DNA of 64,000 nt from Flexivirga endophytica (GCF_014640635.1 NZ_BMHI01000002.1:124001-188000), one strand, 5' to 3'; counted from the stretch's first letter, positions 8,816 to 18,794 are shown. Made by a program: numbers and translations. The notes: generated by a model from the sequence alone, not told the origin.

Positions 8816-10174
8816 GTGCCTTCGCCCACACGCCTGACCGCGCCCAGTCGCCGGGAGGAACCTGCCGCGCTCGCCACCGGGATCATCGGCGGACCGGTCG
8901 GCCGGTTCGCCGCGATCGGGCGCCGTGGCTGGACGTATGCCGCCGCCATGCTTTCTGCGCTGGCATCGGTGTTGATCGCGCTCGGCGTGCTGCAGAAGAA
9001 CCACTGCGTGCGTGACGGCTGGGGCTCGCCCGGTGCGTTGTGGCGGGCCTGCTACTCCGACCTGCCGGTCGGCTCCGGTGGCCCGAAGGGCGGCACGCCG
9101 TGGTCCGCCGGCGGCGCCGGACACAGCCAGCCGGTGCTGACCGCGATCCTCGACTGGTTCGTCAAACAACTGACGCCGGGCGGTAGCGCGCTGGGCACCC
9201 AACAGGTCTACTTCGCGATCGGCACCGTGATCATCGTGCTGCTGATCGCGTTGACCACGCTGGCCACCGCGTCGATGGTGCGCGACACCCCGTGGCTGGC
9301 CGCGCACGTCGCGCTGAGCCCGGTGCTGATCACGTCGGCGCTGGTGTCGTTCGACGTGTTCGGCGTCGCCCTTGCCACCGTCGGTATGGCGCTGTGGGCC
9401 CGCAAGCATCCGGTGGCCGCCGGCATCCTCCTGGGCGCGGCGGTGATGGCGCGGACCTATCCGCTGGTGCTGCTCGGGGCCATCGTGCTGATCGCGCTAC
9501 GGGACGGCGCCCGCGGTCCGCTCCTGCGCTGCCTCGCCGGTGCCGCCGGTGCGATCGTCGTGTGCTTCGGCCTGGCCTACGCCATGGGCGGTGACCCGCT
9601 GGACCCCTACCGTGCCTGGTGGGACCAGGACGCCGGATACGGTTCTCCCGCCTACCTGTTGACGGTCGCGCACCACCCGCTGCCCGCCGCGTCACTGTCG
9701 ATCATCGCGGTGCTCGGCTGGGTCGTGGCGTTCCTGCTCGGCCTCTACCTGAGTGGCCGGCCCGCCATACGCACGCAGATGGCGCCGCTGGCGCTGACGA
9801 TGCTGGTGATCGTCATGCTGACCGGCAAGTCGATGTCGGTGCAGAGCTGCATGTGGGTGTTGCCGTTGATGGCCCTAGTCGCGCTGCGCTGGCGGGAGCA
9901 CTTGATGTGGGCGGGCGCCGAGATCGCCTACTTCGTGATGACCTGGCTCTACATCGCCGGTCCGAGCAACACCGCGAAGGCGATGCCGGGCGCGGCATAC
10001 TCCTTCTTCCTGCTGATCCGCGTCATCGCGTATGTCGGCATCGCGTGGGCATCCTGGGAGTCGTCGGAGGACCTGCGACGCGACCCTGCCACACCGCACT
10101 CCCCGCCGAAGGCCGCCGGCCCGGCCCGCGTCGTGCCCGACGTCAATCACCGATTAACGCCCGACGCCGGTTGA
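8816..10174 (+). CDS. Polytopic membrane protein, GT87/DUF2029-like glycosyltransferase
   Basis: 452 residues with about 9-10 hydrophobic helices, an N-terminal cytoplasmic Arg-rich stretch and a large first outside loop with Cys in NHCVRDGW and RACYSDLP. The pattern and its position between the penicillin-binding protein and rpsF match the Rv0051-type GT87-like proteins, which are expected to use polyprenyl-phosphate-sugar donors; the substrate is unknown. The GTG start has TAGGCT exactly 7 nt upstream and no ribosome-binding site, so the mRNA is probably leaderless. Confidence 0.8.
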   Translation: MPSPTRLTAPSRREEPAALATGIIGGPVGRFAAIGRRGWTYAAAMLSALASVLIALGVLQKNHCVRDGWGSPGALWRACYSDLPVGSGGPKGGTPWSAGGAGHSQPVLTAILDWFVKQLTPGGSALGTQQVYFAIGTVIIVLLIALTTLATASMVRDTPWLAAHVALSPVLITSALVSFDVFGVALATVGMALWARKHPVAAGILLGAAVMARTYPLVLLGAIVLIALRDGARGPLLRCLAGAAGAIVVCFGLAYAMGGDPLDPYRAWWDQDAGYGSPAYLLTVAHHPLPAASLSIIAVLGWVVAFLLGLYLSGRPAIRTQMAPLALTMLVIVMLTGKSMSVQSCMWVLPLMALVALRWREHLMWAGAEIAYFVMTWLYIAGPSNTAKAMPGAAYSFFLLIRVIAYVGIAWASWESSEDLRRDPATPHSPPKAAGPARVVPDVNHRLTPDAG

Positions 10175-10178
10175 CGGA

Positions 10179-10309
10179 TAAACTCGCGTCCGGCCCATTG
10201 CCATCGACCCTGTCGGGGTCTGGCGGCATACTCGCGGACAGCACCGGAAGCGGTGACGACCGGGGGTGCGGGCCACGCTGCAACCCTCCTGTCACGGAGA
10301 GACCGTGAC
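10179..10309 (+). promoter_or_regulatory. Promoter and structured leader of the rpsF operon
   Basis: A -10-like TAAACT lies at 10179-10184. The leader then has two hairpins: CACCG-GAAG-CGGTG (10242-10255) and GTCACGG-AGAGA-CCGTGAC (10291-10309). In many bacteria rpsF leaders bind S6:S18 for feedback control through a CCG-containing hairpin; whether this hairpin does so is inference. Confidence 0.5.
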
Positions 10310-10339
10310 CGCTTGAGACCGAAGGAGGTGGGTTAACGC

Positions 10340-10627
10340 ATGCGTCAGTACGAATTGATGATCATCATCGACCCCGAGCTCGACGAGCGCGTTGTCCAGC
10401 CCACGCTGGACAAGTTGCTCAAGGTCGTGACCGCTGAAGGCGGCAAGATCGACAACACCGAGATCTGGGGTCGTCGACGTCTTGCCTACGACATCAAGAA
10501 GAAGTCCGAGGGCATCTACGCCGTTGTGACGATGACCGCCGAGTCGGCTACCGCCAAGGAGCTCGACCGCCAGCTGTCGCTCAACGAGCAGATCATGCGC
10601 ACCAAGCTGCTGCGCGTGGACGCCTGA
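10340..10627 (+). CDS. rpsF: 30S ribosomal protein S6
   Basis: 95 residues, normal length. It starts [16 protein letters not shown] and ends with the conserved [13 protein letters not shown]. It binds 16S rRNA in the platform of the 30S subunit together with S18, encoded downstream. GGAGG is 11 nt before the ATG. It is the first gene of the rpsF-ssb-rpsR-rplI operon. Confidence 0.98.
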   Translation: MRQYELMIIIDPELDERVVQPTLDKLLKVVTAEGGKIDNTEIWGRRRLAYDIKKKSEGIYAVVTMTAESATAKELDRQLSLNEQIMRTKLLRVDA

Positions 10628-10656
10628 CGCTCGACATCTAGCAAGGGAGTTCCGAC

Positions 10657-11235
10657 ATGGCCGCAGGCGACACCGTCATCACAGTCATCGGCAACCTGAC
10701 CCAGGACCCGGAGTTGCGGTTCACGCCGTCCGGGGCAGCCGTCGCCAACTTCACCGTTGCGTCGACGCCGCGCTACATGGATCGGCAGACCAATGAGTGG
10801 AAGGACGGCGAGACGCTGTTCATGCGCTGCTCGGTATGGCGCGAGGCGGCGGAGAACGTCGCCGAGTCGCTCACCCGTGGCGCACGCGTGATCGTCTCCG
10901 GTCGCTTGAAGTCCCGCTCGTGGGACGACAAGGAGACCGGTCAGAAGCGCACCACCATGGAGCTGGACGTCGACGAGGTCGGCCCGTCCCTGCGATACGC
11001 AACCGCGAAGGTCAACAAGACCCAGCGCGGCGGCGGCCAGCAGGGCGGCGGTTTCGGCGGCAACTCCGGTGGCCAGCAAGGCGGCTTCGGCGGCGGACAG
11101 CAGTCCGACCCGTGGGCGACCGGCGGCCAGGGCGGTCAGCAGGGCGGGGCCCCGGCGGCCCCGCAGCAGCCTGCCGGCGGCCAGCAGGGTGGCGGTTGGA
11201 GCACCGGCCCGTCATACGACGAACCGCCTTTCTAA
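10657..11235 (+). CDS. ssb: Single-stranded DNA-binding protein
   Basis: 192 residues. The OB-fold covers about 1-115 ([51 protein letters not shown]). A long Gly/Gln-rich linker follows, ending in the acidic tip DEPPF, the site that recruits replication and repair proteins. Within the rpsF operon, 29 nt after rpsF. Confidence 0.97.
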   Translation: MAAGDTVITVIGNLTQDPELRFTPSGAAVANFTVASTPRYMDRQTNEWKDGETLFMRCSVWREAAENVAESLTRGARVIVSGRLKSRSWDDKETGQKRTTMELDVDEVGPSLRYATAKVNKTQRGGGQQGGGFGGNSGGQQGGFGGGQQSDPWATGGQGGQQGGAPAAPQQPAGGQQGGGWSTGPSYDEPPF

Positions 11236-11254
11236 AGCGGGTCGAGCGTTGCCC

Positions 11255-11327
11255 TGAGTAGTCCGAGGCGATAGCCGAGGACGTATCGAAGGGTAGGTGC
11301 GAGCCGCTAGGCGAGTGCCGTATCGAG
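11255..11327 (+). repeat. Dispersed intergenic repeat, copy 1
   Basis: Between ssb and rpsR. It reads CTGAGTAGTCCGAGG near 11255, GTATCGAAGGGT in the middle and GTATCGAGACC at 11319-11329. The same words TGAGTAG...GTATCGAGACC recur at 18669-18708. Short repeats of this kind are common between genes in actinobacteria; their role is unknown. A copy of CGCCATAC follows directly (11330-11337). Confidence 0.6.
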
Positions 11328-11400
11328 ACCGCCATACAACACAGATCAACCCCATCCCGAGTTTCGGCTCGGGCTCTCGAAAACGAAGGAGAGCACCACG

Positions 11401-11637
11401 ATGGCTAAGCCCGTCATTCGTAAGCCCAAGAAGAAGGCCAACCCGCTGAAGTTGGCCAAGGTCGAGTCGATCGACTACAAGGACATCGCGTTGCTGCGCA
11501 AGTTCATCAGCGACCGTGGCAAGATCCGCGCCCGTCGGGTCACCGGTGTCTCCGTGCAGGAGCAGCGCCTCATCGCCACCGCGGTCAAGAACGCCCGCGA
11601 GATGGCCCTGCTGCCCTACTCGTCCTCGGCACGCTGA
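11401..11637 (+). CDS. rpsR: 30S ribosomal protein S18
   Basis: 78 residues. The [23 protein letters not shown] and [12 protein letters not shown]-type blocks identify S18. It has no CxxC zinc pair (the N-terminus is [12 protein letters not shown]), so it is the zinc-independent form. It sits 165 nt after ssb, in the operon; GGAGAG lies upstream of the ATG. Confidence 0.97.
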   Translation: MAKPVIRKPKKKANPLKLAKVESIDYKDIALLRKFISDRGKIRARRVTGVSVQEQRLIATAVKNAREMALLPYSSSAR

Positions 11638-11650
11638 AAGAAGTAACGCT

Positions 11651-12100
11651 ATGAAGATCATTCTGACCCACGAGGTCGCCACGCTCGGCGCTCCCGGTGA
11701 CGTGGTCGAGGTCAAGGACGGCTACGCCCGCAACTACCTGCTGCCCCGCCACTTGGCCACGCCGTGGACCAAGGGCGGCCAGAAGCAGGTCGACGCGATC
11801 ACGCAGGCACGGGCCAACCGTGCGGTGCAGTCGCTGGAGCACGCGCAGTCGCTCAAGGGCAACCTCGAGTCGTCCGTCATCTCCCTGTCGGCTCGCGCCG
11901 GTGCGAGCGGTCGCCTCTTCGGCGCCGTGACCACCGCCGAGATCGCCGAGGCCGTCAAGGCCGCCGGTGCCGGCGACATCGACCGCCGTACCGTGCAGAT
12001 CGCACAGCCGATCCGCAACCTCGGCAACCACGAGGTCAGCGTCAAGCTGCACCCCGAGGTCGAGGCGAAGCTGAAGCTGGACGTCGTCGCTGCCAAGTGA
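11651..12100 (+). CDS. rplI: 50S ribosomal protein L9
   Basis: 149 residues, normal length: N-terminal RNA-binding domain (MKIILTHEVATLGAPGDVVEV, GYARNYLLPRHLA), a long connecting helix and a C-terminal domain. It starts 13 nt after the rpsR stop, last gene of the operon, and is followed by a terminator. Confidence 0.98.
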   Translation: MKIILTHEVATLGAPGDVVEVKDGYARNYLLPRHLATPWTKGGQKQVDAITQARANRAVQSLEHAQSLKGNLESSVISLSARAGASGRLFGAVTTAEIAEAVKAAGAGDIDRRTVQIAQPIRNLGNHEVSVKLHPEVEAKLKLDVVAAK

Positions 12101-12128
12101 CGCTCTGACAGCACGTCGCTGACGTCTG

Positions 12129-12160
12129 GAGCCGGTCATCCCGTTCGGGGTGGCCGGCTC
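12129..12160 (+). terminator. Terminator of the rpsF-rplI operon
   Basis: 14-nt arms (12129-12142 and 12147-12160, GAGCCGG...CCGGCTC) around a GTTC loop, with two G-T pairs, 28 nt after the rplI stop. Confidence 0.75.
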
Positions 12161-12283
12161 CTCGTCGTTCGAGGAACCATTCGAAGAATGTGGTGTCCGA
12201 GGGTGTCCTCAACGCGACTTCTCGTTCGTCATCGGGATGAGTACGGCGCCCGCCGTGCTGCGATGATCGACCGAGGAGGATCG

Positions 12284-13021
12284 ATGAAGTACTTCCTGAC
12301 CCACGTGATCGAGCCCGACGGCAGCTGGCCGGAGGACACCGAGCAGCGGTTGGACGACTGGGTGGCCGAGATGGACCATCGCGGCGTCCTGCTGGCCGGC
12401 GCGCCGCTGCGCAGCGACGTCGCGCCCACGGCGGTGCGGCGCACCGACACGACCGTGTCCGTGTCGGACGGCCCCTTCGCCGAGACCAAGGAGCAGGTGG
12501 CCGGGTTCGACCTGATCGAGGCGGCCGATCTCGATGAGGCGATCGCGGTTGCCGGCGCACACCCGACGCTCGGCAACGGCGCCATCGAGATCCGCCCCGT
12601 CATACCCGGCATGCCGACGCCGGTCCCGCGCGAGCCGCGGGCCGACCGCGAGCGCTATCTGATGCTGGTCTGCTGGGACCAGACCGGCGATGCGGAGATC
12701 ACCGAGCAGGGACGGCCCGGTGACGAGCCGCGCCCGATGGACGACTGGATCGCGTATGCCGGAGAGCGACGCCTGCACGGTTGGCAACTGCAGCCGCCCG
12801 CGTTCGCCACGACGGTGCGCCGGGTGGACGGCGCGGTGGCTATCACCGACGGGCCGTTCGCGGAGACGAAGGAGCAGATCGGCGGCTACGACCTCCTCGA
12901 GGTCACCGATCTCGACGAGGCCGTCGCGATCGCGACCGCACACGGTAGCGACCTGATCGACCTGCGCCGGTGCGCCGCGGAGGTCCCGTCGCAGGTCGGC
13001 GACGGTGCGGCGACGGCGTGA
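12284..13021 (+). CDS. DGPF/YCII-domain protein with a duplicated domain
   Basis: 245 residues made of two YCII-like repeats (about 1-110 and 125-235). Each carries the signature DGPFAETKEQ followed by GFDLIE or GYDLLE and an LDEA block. ATG at 12284 has AGGAGG 7 nt upstream. The gene lies 10 nt before an ECF42-type sigma factor. DGPF proteins are the known genomic partners and targets of ECF42 sigma factors; their chemistry is not settled. The double domain suggests fusion of two such partners. Confidence 0.9.
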   Translation: MKYFLTHVIEPDGSWPEDTEQRLDDWVAEMDHRGVLLAGAPLRSDVAPTAVRRTDTTVSVSDGPFAETKEQVAGFDLIEAADLDEAIAVAGAHPTLGNGAIEIRPVIPGMPTPVPREPRADRERYLMLVCWDQTGDAEITEQGRPGDEPRPMDDWIAYAGERRLHGWQLQPPAFATTVRRVDGAVAITDGPFAETKEQIGGYDLLEVTDLDEAVAIATAHGSDLIDLRRCAAEVPSQVGDGAATA

Positions 13022-13031
13022 GTACCGGCCA

Positions 13032-14234
<1,203 letters not shown>

Positions 14235-14247
14235 GACCGCGGGGGAA

Positions 14248-14329
14248 GTGGTGCAGTTCTGACAACGGTCGCCGGTTGGGTGCGGGAGGTGGGCGAAATG
14301 TGGTGCAGTTCTGACAACCGTTGCCGGTT
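14248..14329 (+). repeat. Two direct repeats of 30 nt, 52-nt period
   Basis: Copies at 14248-14277 and 14300-14329 share GTGGTGCAGTTCTGACAAC and GCCGGTT with two differences. They lie between the convergent ECF42 and MATE genes. Function unknown; a residue of local duplication or paired protein-binding sites are both possible. Confidence 0.75.
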
Positions 14330-14350
14330 CTGCACGCGGCCGCTGCCCGC

Positions 14351-15712
14351 TCAGGCGCCGGTGACCATCCACCGCCCGGACCGGGTGCGTATGCCGAGCC
14401 CGATCAGCCGGAAGACCATGAACCCGGTGAACGCCAGCCACAGCATGAGCAGCGCGTGGCCGGGTCCGGCGTCGCGCAACGAGTCGGCGTGCACGTGCAC
14501 CAGCCAGAGCAACGGCAGGTATGCCGCCAGCACGACCACCTGCAGCCACGCCAGCGCCGGGCCGTCGCCGGCTCCGATGAGGACGCCGTCGAGCACGAAG
14601 ACCAGCCCCGCGATCGGCTGCCCGACCGCAACCACCAGCAGGGCGACCGACAGCGCGTCGCGGACCGCCTGGTCGCCGGTGAAGAGGATCGGCAGCACCG
14701 TGTGCGTCGCGGCGACGACGGCGCCGAGCGCAACGCCCATCCACCAGCCCCACCAGAGCATCAGCCGGGTGGCGTCCCGGGTGCCGTCCAGATCGCGCGC
14801 ACCGAGGGTGTGCCCGGTGAGCGCCTGCGCGGCGATCGCCAGCGCGTCGAGGGCGAAGGCGAGGAAGCCGAAGACGGTCATCGCGACCTGGTGTGCGGCC
14901 AGCGGGACGTCGCCGAGCTCGGCCGCCGCCCAGGTGCTGGCCAACATCGCGGCGCGCAGCGCGAGTGTGCGAACCAGCAGCGGCACCCCGAACCGGGCCG
15001 CGGCCAGCACCCGGCCCGGATGCGGACGCAGGCTGGTCCCGAGTCGGCGGGCGCGACGCAGCACGACGATGAGCAGCCCTGCGGCAAGGGCGGACTGAGC
15101 GATCACCGTGCCCAGTGCGGAGCCGGCGATGCCGAGCCCCGCGCCATACACGAAGAGGATGTTGAGCAAGAGGTTCGCGGCGAAGCCGGTGGTGGCGCCG
15201 ATCAGCGGCGTGCGGGTGTCCTGGAAGCCGCGCAGCACCCCGGTCGCGGCGAGCACCGCGAGCATGCCGGGTATGCCGAACGCGCTGATCCGCAGGTAGA
15301 TGGTGGCCTCGTCCGCCACGGCCGGTGAGGCGCCGAAGACGTCGCAGATGGGACCGGCGAAGACGGCGACCACGATGGCGGTGGCGGCGCCGAGGAAGAT
15401 CGACAGCCAGATGCCGTCGACGCCCGCGCCGACCGCGGCGGAGTCCTGTCCTGCGCCGAGTCGGCGGGCGACCAGCGCGGTGGTGCCGTAGGCGAGGAAG
15501 ACGTAGATGTTGGCGGCGGTCAGCAGTGCGGCGCTCGCGACACCGAGTCCGGCGAGCTGGTCGGTGCCGAGGTGGCCGACGATCGCCGAGTCGGCCATCA
15601 GGAAGAGGGGTTCGGCGACCAGGGCGAGGAACGCCGGGACCGCCAGCGCCAGGATCTGCCGATGCGTCGACCGCTGCCCCACGGTGGACGACGAAGCGGG
15701 GCGGACGGGCAC
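14351..15712 (-). CDS. MATE-family multidrug/cation antiporter
   Basis: 453 residues with 12 predicted membrane helices and the two MATE halves (EPLFLMADSAIVGHLG in helix 1, RGFQDTRTPL before the middle). It likely exports cationic drugs or metabolites using Na+ or H+. The frame is open to 15871, but GTG at 15712 has TACGCT 7 nt upstream and begins just before the first helix, so a leaderless start there is preferred. Opposite strand to its neighbours. Confidence 0.88.
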   Translation of the reverse strand: MPVRPASSSTVGQRSTHRQILALAVPAFLALVAEPLFLMADSAIVGHLGTDQLAGLGVASAALLTAANIYVFLAYGTTALVARRLGAGQDSAAVGAGVDGIWLSIFLGAATAIVVAVFAGPICDVFGASPAVADEATIYLRISAFGIPGMLAVLAATGVLRGFQDTRTPLIGATTGFAANLLLNILFVYGAGLGIAGSALGTVIAQSALAAGLLIVVLRRARRLGTSLRPHPGRVLAAARFGVPLLVRTLALRAAMLASTWAAAELGDVPLAAHQVAMTVFGFLAFALDALAIAAQALTGHTLGARDLDGTRDATRLMLWWGWWMGVALGAVVAATHTVLPILFTGDQAVRDALSVALLVVAVGQPIAGLVFVLDGVLIGAGDGPALAWLQVVVLAAYLPLLWLVHVHADSLRDAGPGHALLMLWLAFTGFMVFRLIGLGIRTRSGRWMVTGA

Positions 15713-15725
15713 GCCCTTCAGCGTA

Positions 15726-16135
15726 CGGTGCGCACGAACGCGTCCGCGGTCCGACACAGCGTGACGTCCGCGTAACTCACGTCTCGTCATATGAGACTTG
15801 GCCGTCTCATCCAGGAATGGGACGGACGGGACACCTGTGTCTTTGCGCGGAGTTCTGGCGGTCGGCGACAAACCCCGGAATGCCGCGGATTATTACGGAA
15901 TGATCACGGCCGCGACGAGCGGTCCGACGCGCGGGGGCGCGCGCGTGAGGCTGAACGGTTGTCCACAGATATTCCAGAACGACTTTGGGAACGCCGTCCG
16001 GTACGTCATAGTCGGTGACCGTGCCACCGGCGGTTCGGGGAGTCGGGTGCACAACTGGGTGGGGCACTGGTCCCGGGGCAACGGCGCCCGCACCCGTCTT
16101 TGTCACTGCAGTCCATTTGAAGGGTCCCTTGTCTC
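15726..16135. other. Gene-free region upstream of the first NlpC/P60 gene
   Basis: About 410 nt with no convincing gene. A DnaA-like word TTGTCCACA lies at 15959-15967. The distal half is GC-rich with short complementary words (CGGGTGC near 16043, GCACCCG near 16091) and may be the leader of the hydrolase gene. I looked for the c-di-AMP (ydaO) riboswitch core that often precedes such genes and did not find it. Confidence 0.4.
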
Positions 16136-16906
16136 ATGGGTTCGTACTCCCCGCGTCACCTCAAGCGTGAGCCGAAAGTTCTGAACAAGGTCGGTCGCCG
16201 CAGCGTGGCCGTCGCCGCCGCCGGCGCATGTGTCGTCCCGCTGGCCGGCATGGAGAGCGCATCGGCCGCTCCGAGCGCCGGTATGGCGCAGGCAGGTCAC
16301 GTCCAGGCCGCCGGACACGTCCAGGCCGCCGGTCACCTCGCCACCTCCGTCCGCATCGGCCCCACCGTGCAGTACGGCTCCCGCGGCACCGCGGTGAAGG
16401 TCGTCCAGCGCAAGGTCGGCGGTCTCGCGGTCGACGGCATCTTCGGTCCGCGTACCCGCGCCAAGGTGAAGTCGTACCAGCGCGCGCACCGCCTGGTCGC
16501 CGACGGCATCGTCGGTCGCCACACCTGGACCGCGCTCGGCGGCTACGGCTCCGCGCCGAGCCCGGTGTCCCGGTCGAACAACTCCTCCGTCGTGTCGATC
16601 GCGATGGGCCTGCGTGGCACGCCATACCGCTACGGCGGCACGTCGCGCTCGGGCTTCGACTGCTCGGGCTTCACCCAGTACGTCTACCGTCAGGCCGGCA
16701 AGAGCATCCCGCGGACCGCGTCGGCCCAGGCCGCTGCGACCACGCGTGTGTCCAGCCCGCGCCCCGGTGACCTGATGTTCTGGGGTTCCCCGGCGTACCA
16801 CACCGGCATCTACATCGGTGACGGCAAGATGATCGCCGCTCGCCGTCCCGGCACCGTGGTCAGCGTCCAGAGTGTCTGGGGCAGCCCTTACTACGGTCGC
16901 GCCTGA
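16136..16906 (+). CDS. NlpC/P60 peptidoglycan hydrolase with one PG-binding domain
   Basis: 256 residues. An N-terminal export signal (hydrophobic about 23-45, AASA region) is followed by a repeat GHVQAAGHVQAAG, one PG_binding_1 domain (about 78-137) and a C-terminal NlpC/P60 domain (148-256). The nucleophile is Cys176 in FDCSGF and the base His222 in AYHTG. The third position, usually His, Asn or Glu (Glu in mycobacterial RipA), is Ala234 in MIAARRPG. It probably cuts D-Glu-Dap bonds in the wall during growth or division. A paralogue follows at 17495. A strong terminator lies after the stop. Confidence 0.9.
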   Translation: MGSYSPRHLKREPKVLNKVGRRSVAVAAAGACVVPLAGMESASAAPSAGMAQAGHVQAAGHVQAAGHLATSVRIGPTVQYGSRGTAVKVVQRKVGGLAVDGIFGPRTRAKVKSYQRAHRLVADGIVGRHTWTALGGYGSAPSPVSRSNNSSVVSIAMGLRGTPYRYGGTSRSGFDCSGFTQYVYRQAGKSIPRTASAQAAATTRVSSPRPGDLMFWGSPAYHTGIYIGDGKMIAARRPGTVVSVQSVWGSPYYGRA

Positions 16907-16934
16907 GGCTCGCGCAGCGCGCCATACACCTGAG

Positions 16935-16973
16935 GAGAAGCCCTGTCGGTCCATCGGACCGGCGGGGCTTCTC
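16935..16973 (+). terminator. Terminator after the first NlpC/P60 gene
   Basis: 18-bp stem (16935-16952 with 16956-16973; GAGAAGCCC/GGGGCTTCTC outer part) with two G-T pairs and an ATC loop. It is flanked by a CGCCATAC (16920-16927) and a GTATGGCG (16993-17000) in inverted order. Confidence 0.8.
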
Positions 16974-17000
16974 GCTGTCCGCTCACGTTCGCGTATGGCG

Positions 17001-17494
17001 CTGAGCGCGCCTGCGCCACAACGGATCGACGGCTGGGGCACGAGCCGGACGGGCGTCTGGCAGGATGGCGGCAGACAGCGCGAGTGCGGGTCGGTCCGAC
17101 CGCCGCGCGAGGGCCGTGACCGGCCCCCTTCATAACGTCTCAGATGTTGAGATTCTCGGTAAAAACTTTCATTTCGGCGTGTCGTTCGAAGCGATTTCGC
17201 TGTTTTAGTGTTACACGCATGTGATTCGGGCGCGGTTTCGTTGAAATTGCAACACTGGGCCACTCCAGCTCCGCCAGCCCCGCAAATACTCACCAGTCAC
17301 ATGAGTCACATAGGACTCATACACCCATCCGTACTCAACACTCGCGTCTTTCACAGACTCCGGAGCCCCGGCATAGTCAGTGCTCGTGCAACCGCCTTCT
17401 TCGGGGAAGGAGTAAGGCGACATCGGGGGATGCCACGGCACGCGTGGCATCCCCTTTGCGCGTTTCTGGACTGGACGAGCACCGAGAGGGTCAC
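17001..17494 (+). promoter_or_regulatory. Long AT-richer leader of the second NlpC/P60 gene
   Basis: Almost 500 nt without a gene. 17135-17360 is clearly lower in G+C than the surroundings. Near the gene there are two stacked hairpins: CCTTC-TTCGG-GGAAGG around 17395-17411 and a 12-bp GC stem at 17426-17454, only 40 nt before the start codon. This layout fits a 5' leader with a conditional terminator. I cannot match it to a named riboswitch; the conserved words of ydaO are absent. Confidence 0.45.
17426..17454 (+). terminator. Attenuator-like hairpin before the second NlpC/P60 gene
   Basis: Perfect 12-bp stem GGGGATGCCACG / CGTGGCATCCCC around GCACG, followed by TTTGCG. It ends 40 nt before the ATG of the gene it precedes, so it must be bypassed for expression. 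Confidence 0.65.
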
Positions 17495-18559
17495 ATGACC
17501 ACGATTACTACTCCGAGACATCGCAAACCACGGCCCGGCCTGTCGGCCAAGGTCGCCCCGGCGATCACCTCCCGCAAGGGGCTGGTGGTGACCGGCACGC
17601 TGCTCAGCGTTCCGGCCACCGCCGCCAGCCTCGTGCAGGCAGCTCCGTCGTATGCCGATCCTGGCAGCGGTACGACGGGCGCATCGGGGCAGCGCAACAC
17701 TGCGTCGGCCTCGACGAGCGGCGTCCGCGCCGCGTCGCCGAGCACGACCGTGGTTTACCTTCGCTACGGATCCACAGGAAGTTACGTCAAGACGGCTCAG
17801 CAGCGGCTGGGCGGCCTGACGGTGGACGGCATCTTCGGGACACAGACGTTGGCGAAGGTGAAGTCCTTCCAGCGCACGCACGGTCTCGCGGTCGACGGCA
17901 TCGTCGGCCCGCGGACCTGGCAGGCGCTGGGTGGCTTCCCGGGTTCGGCGCCGACCCCGCCGCCACCGACGACGCCGTCGTGCCAGGTGAACGTCATCCG
18001 CTACGGCTCCACCGGCTCGCTCGTGTCGAGTGCACAGGGCAAGCTCGGCGGGATCGCGGTGGACGGCGTCTTCGGCGCAGCCACGTTGTCGCGCGTGAAG
18101 TCCTTCCAGAGCTCTCATGGTCTGGCGGTCGACGGCATCGTCGGCCCGCAGACCTGGCAGGCGCTGGGCGGCTACCCGTGCGGCACCACACCGACGCCAC
18201 CGCCGCCCACCAGCGGCGGCAGCACGTCGACCGTGGTCTCCATCGCGGAGAAGTACCTGGGGGTGCCCTACGTGTGGGGCGGCTCGTCCCCGTCGCAGGG
18301 CTTCGACTGCTCGGGGCTCACGTCATACGTCTACAAGCAGGCGGGCATGTACATCCCCCGTACCGCCAGCCAGCAGCAGGCGTACATGAAGCGGACCTAC
18401 AGCCCTCAGCCGGGCGACCTGGTCTTCTTCGGCTCGCCGGCGTACCACGTGGGCATCTATCTCGGGAACAACATGATGATCGCGGCACCGAAGCCTGGTG
18501 ACGTGGTCAAGAAGCAGAGCATCTGGACGACGCCGACGGGCTACGGCACGTTGCGCTGA
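17495..18559 (+). CDS. NlpC/P60 peptidoglycan hydrolase with two PG-binding domains
   Basis: 354 residues. The N-terminal signal ends near residue 50-55 (PSYADP). Two PG_binding_1 repeats (about 88-148 and 166-227, each with RYGSTGS...VDGI/VFG...VDGIVGP..TWQALGG) are joined by Pro/Thr linkers to an NlpC/P60 domain (about 245-354) with Cys272 (FDCSGL) and His318 (AYHVG). As in the paralogue, the third catalytic position is Ala (Ala330 in MIAAPKPG). ATG at 17495 has GAGAGGG upstream; the open frame further up is ignored. Likely a secreted wall-remodelling D,L-endopeptidase. Confidence 0.92.
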   Translation: MTTITTPRHRKPRPGLSAKVAPAITSRKGLVVTGTLLSVPATAASLVQAAPSYADPGSGTTGASGQRNTASASTSGVRAASPSTTVVYLRYGSTGSYVKTAQQRLGGLTVDGIFGTQTLAKVKSFQRTHGLAVDGIVGPRTWQALGGFPGSAPTPPPPTTPSCQVNVIRYGSTGSLVSSAQGKLGGIAVDGVFGAATLSRVKSFQSSHGLAVDGIVGPQTWQALGGYPCGTTPTPPPPTSGGSTSTVVSIAEKYLGVPYVWGGSSPSQGFDCSGLTSYVYKQAGMYIPRTASQQQAYMKRTYSPQPGDLVFFGSPAYHVGIYLGNNMMIAAPKPGDVVKKQSIWTTPTGYGTLR

Positions 18560-18580
18560 CACCGGCTCACTTCCGGTCCA

Positions 18581-18618
18581 CGCGGCCACGGTCACTCCTC
18601 GGAGCGGCCGTGGCCGCG
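18581..18618 (+). terminator. Terminator after the second NlpC/P60 gene
   Basis: 11-bp perfect arms CGCGGCCACGG and CCGTGGCCGCG with a 16-nt loop, then TT, 21 nt after the stop. Confidence 0.75.
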
Positions 18619-18668
18619 TTCTGTGTATGGCGCTGGCGGACTGTGGTGGCCGAGGAGCGTCATGCGGG

Positions 18669-18708
18669 TTGAGTAGCGGAGGAGTGAAGCGGGGGAGCGT
18701 ATCGAGAC
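18669..18708 (+). repeat. Dispersed intergenic repeat, copy 2
   Basis: TTGAGTAGCGGAGG at 18669 and GTATCGAGACC at 18699-18709 match the ends of the copy at 11255-11327, with a different middle. Followed by GC-rich sequence to about 18765. Confidence 0.6.
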
Positions 18709-18785
18709 CCCGCGGCGGCCGCGGGCCGGGGAGAGCGCAGCGAGGTGGGGCTCGAGGTCCGCACTCACCCACCCAAGCCCTCGCC

Positions 18786-18794
18786 TGTGGATAA
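18786..18794 (-). promoter_or_regulatory. DnaA box, consensus
   Basis: TGTGGATAA, the exact complement of the consensus DnaA box TTATCCACA. It stands alone, 163 nt before the lipoprotein start. A CATAAT -10-like box follows at 18909-18914. Confidence 0.5.

Noticed and set aside
15726-17494. c-di-AMP (ydaO) riboswitches upstream of the NlpC/P60 genes
   Set aside because: The conserved core words of this riboswitch are absent from both leaders.
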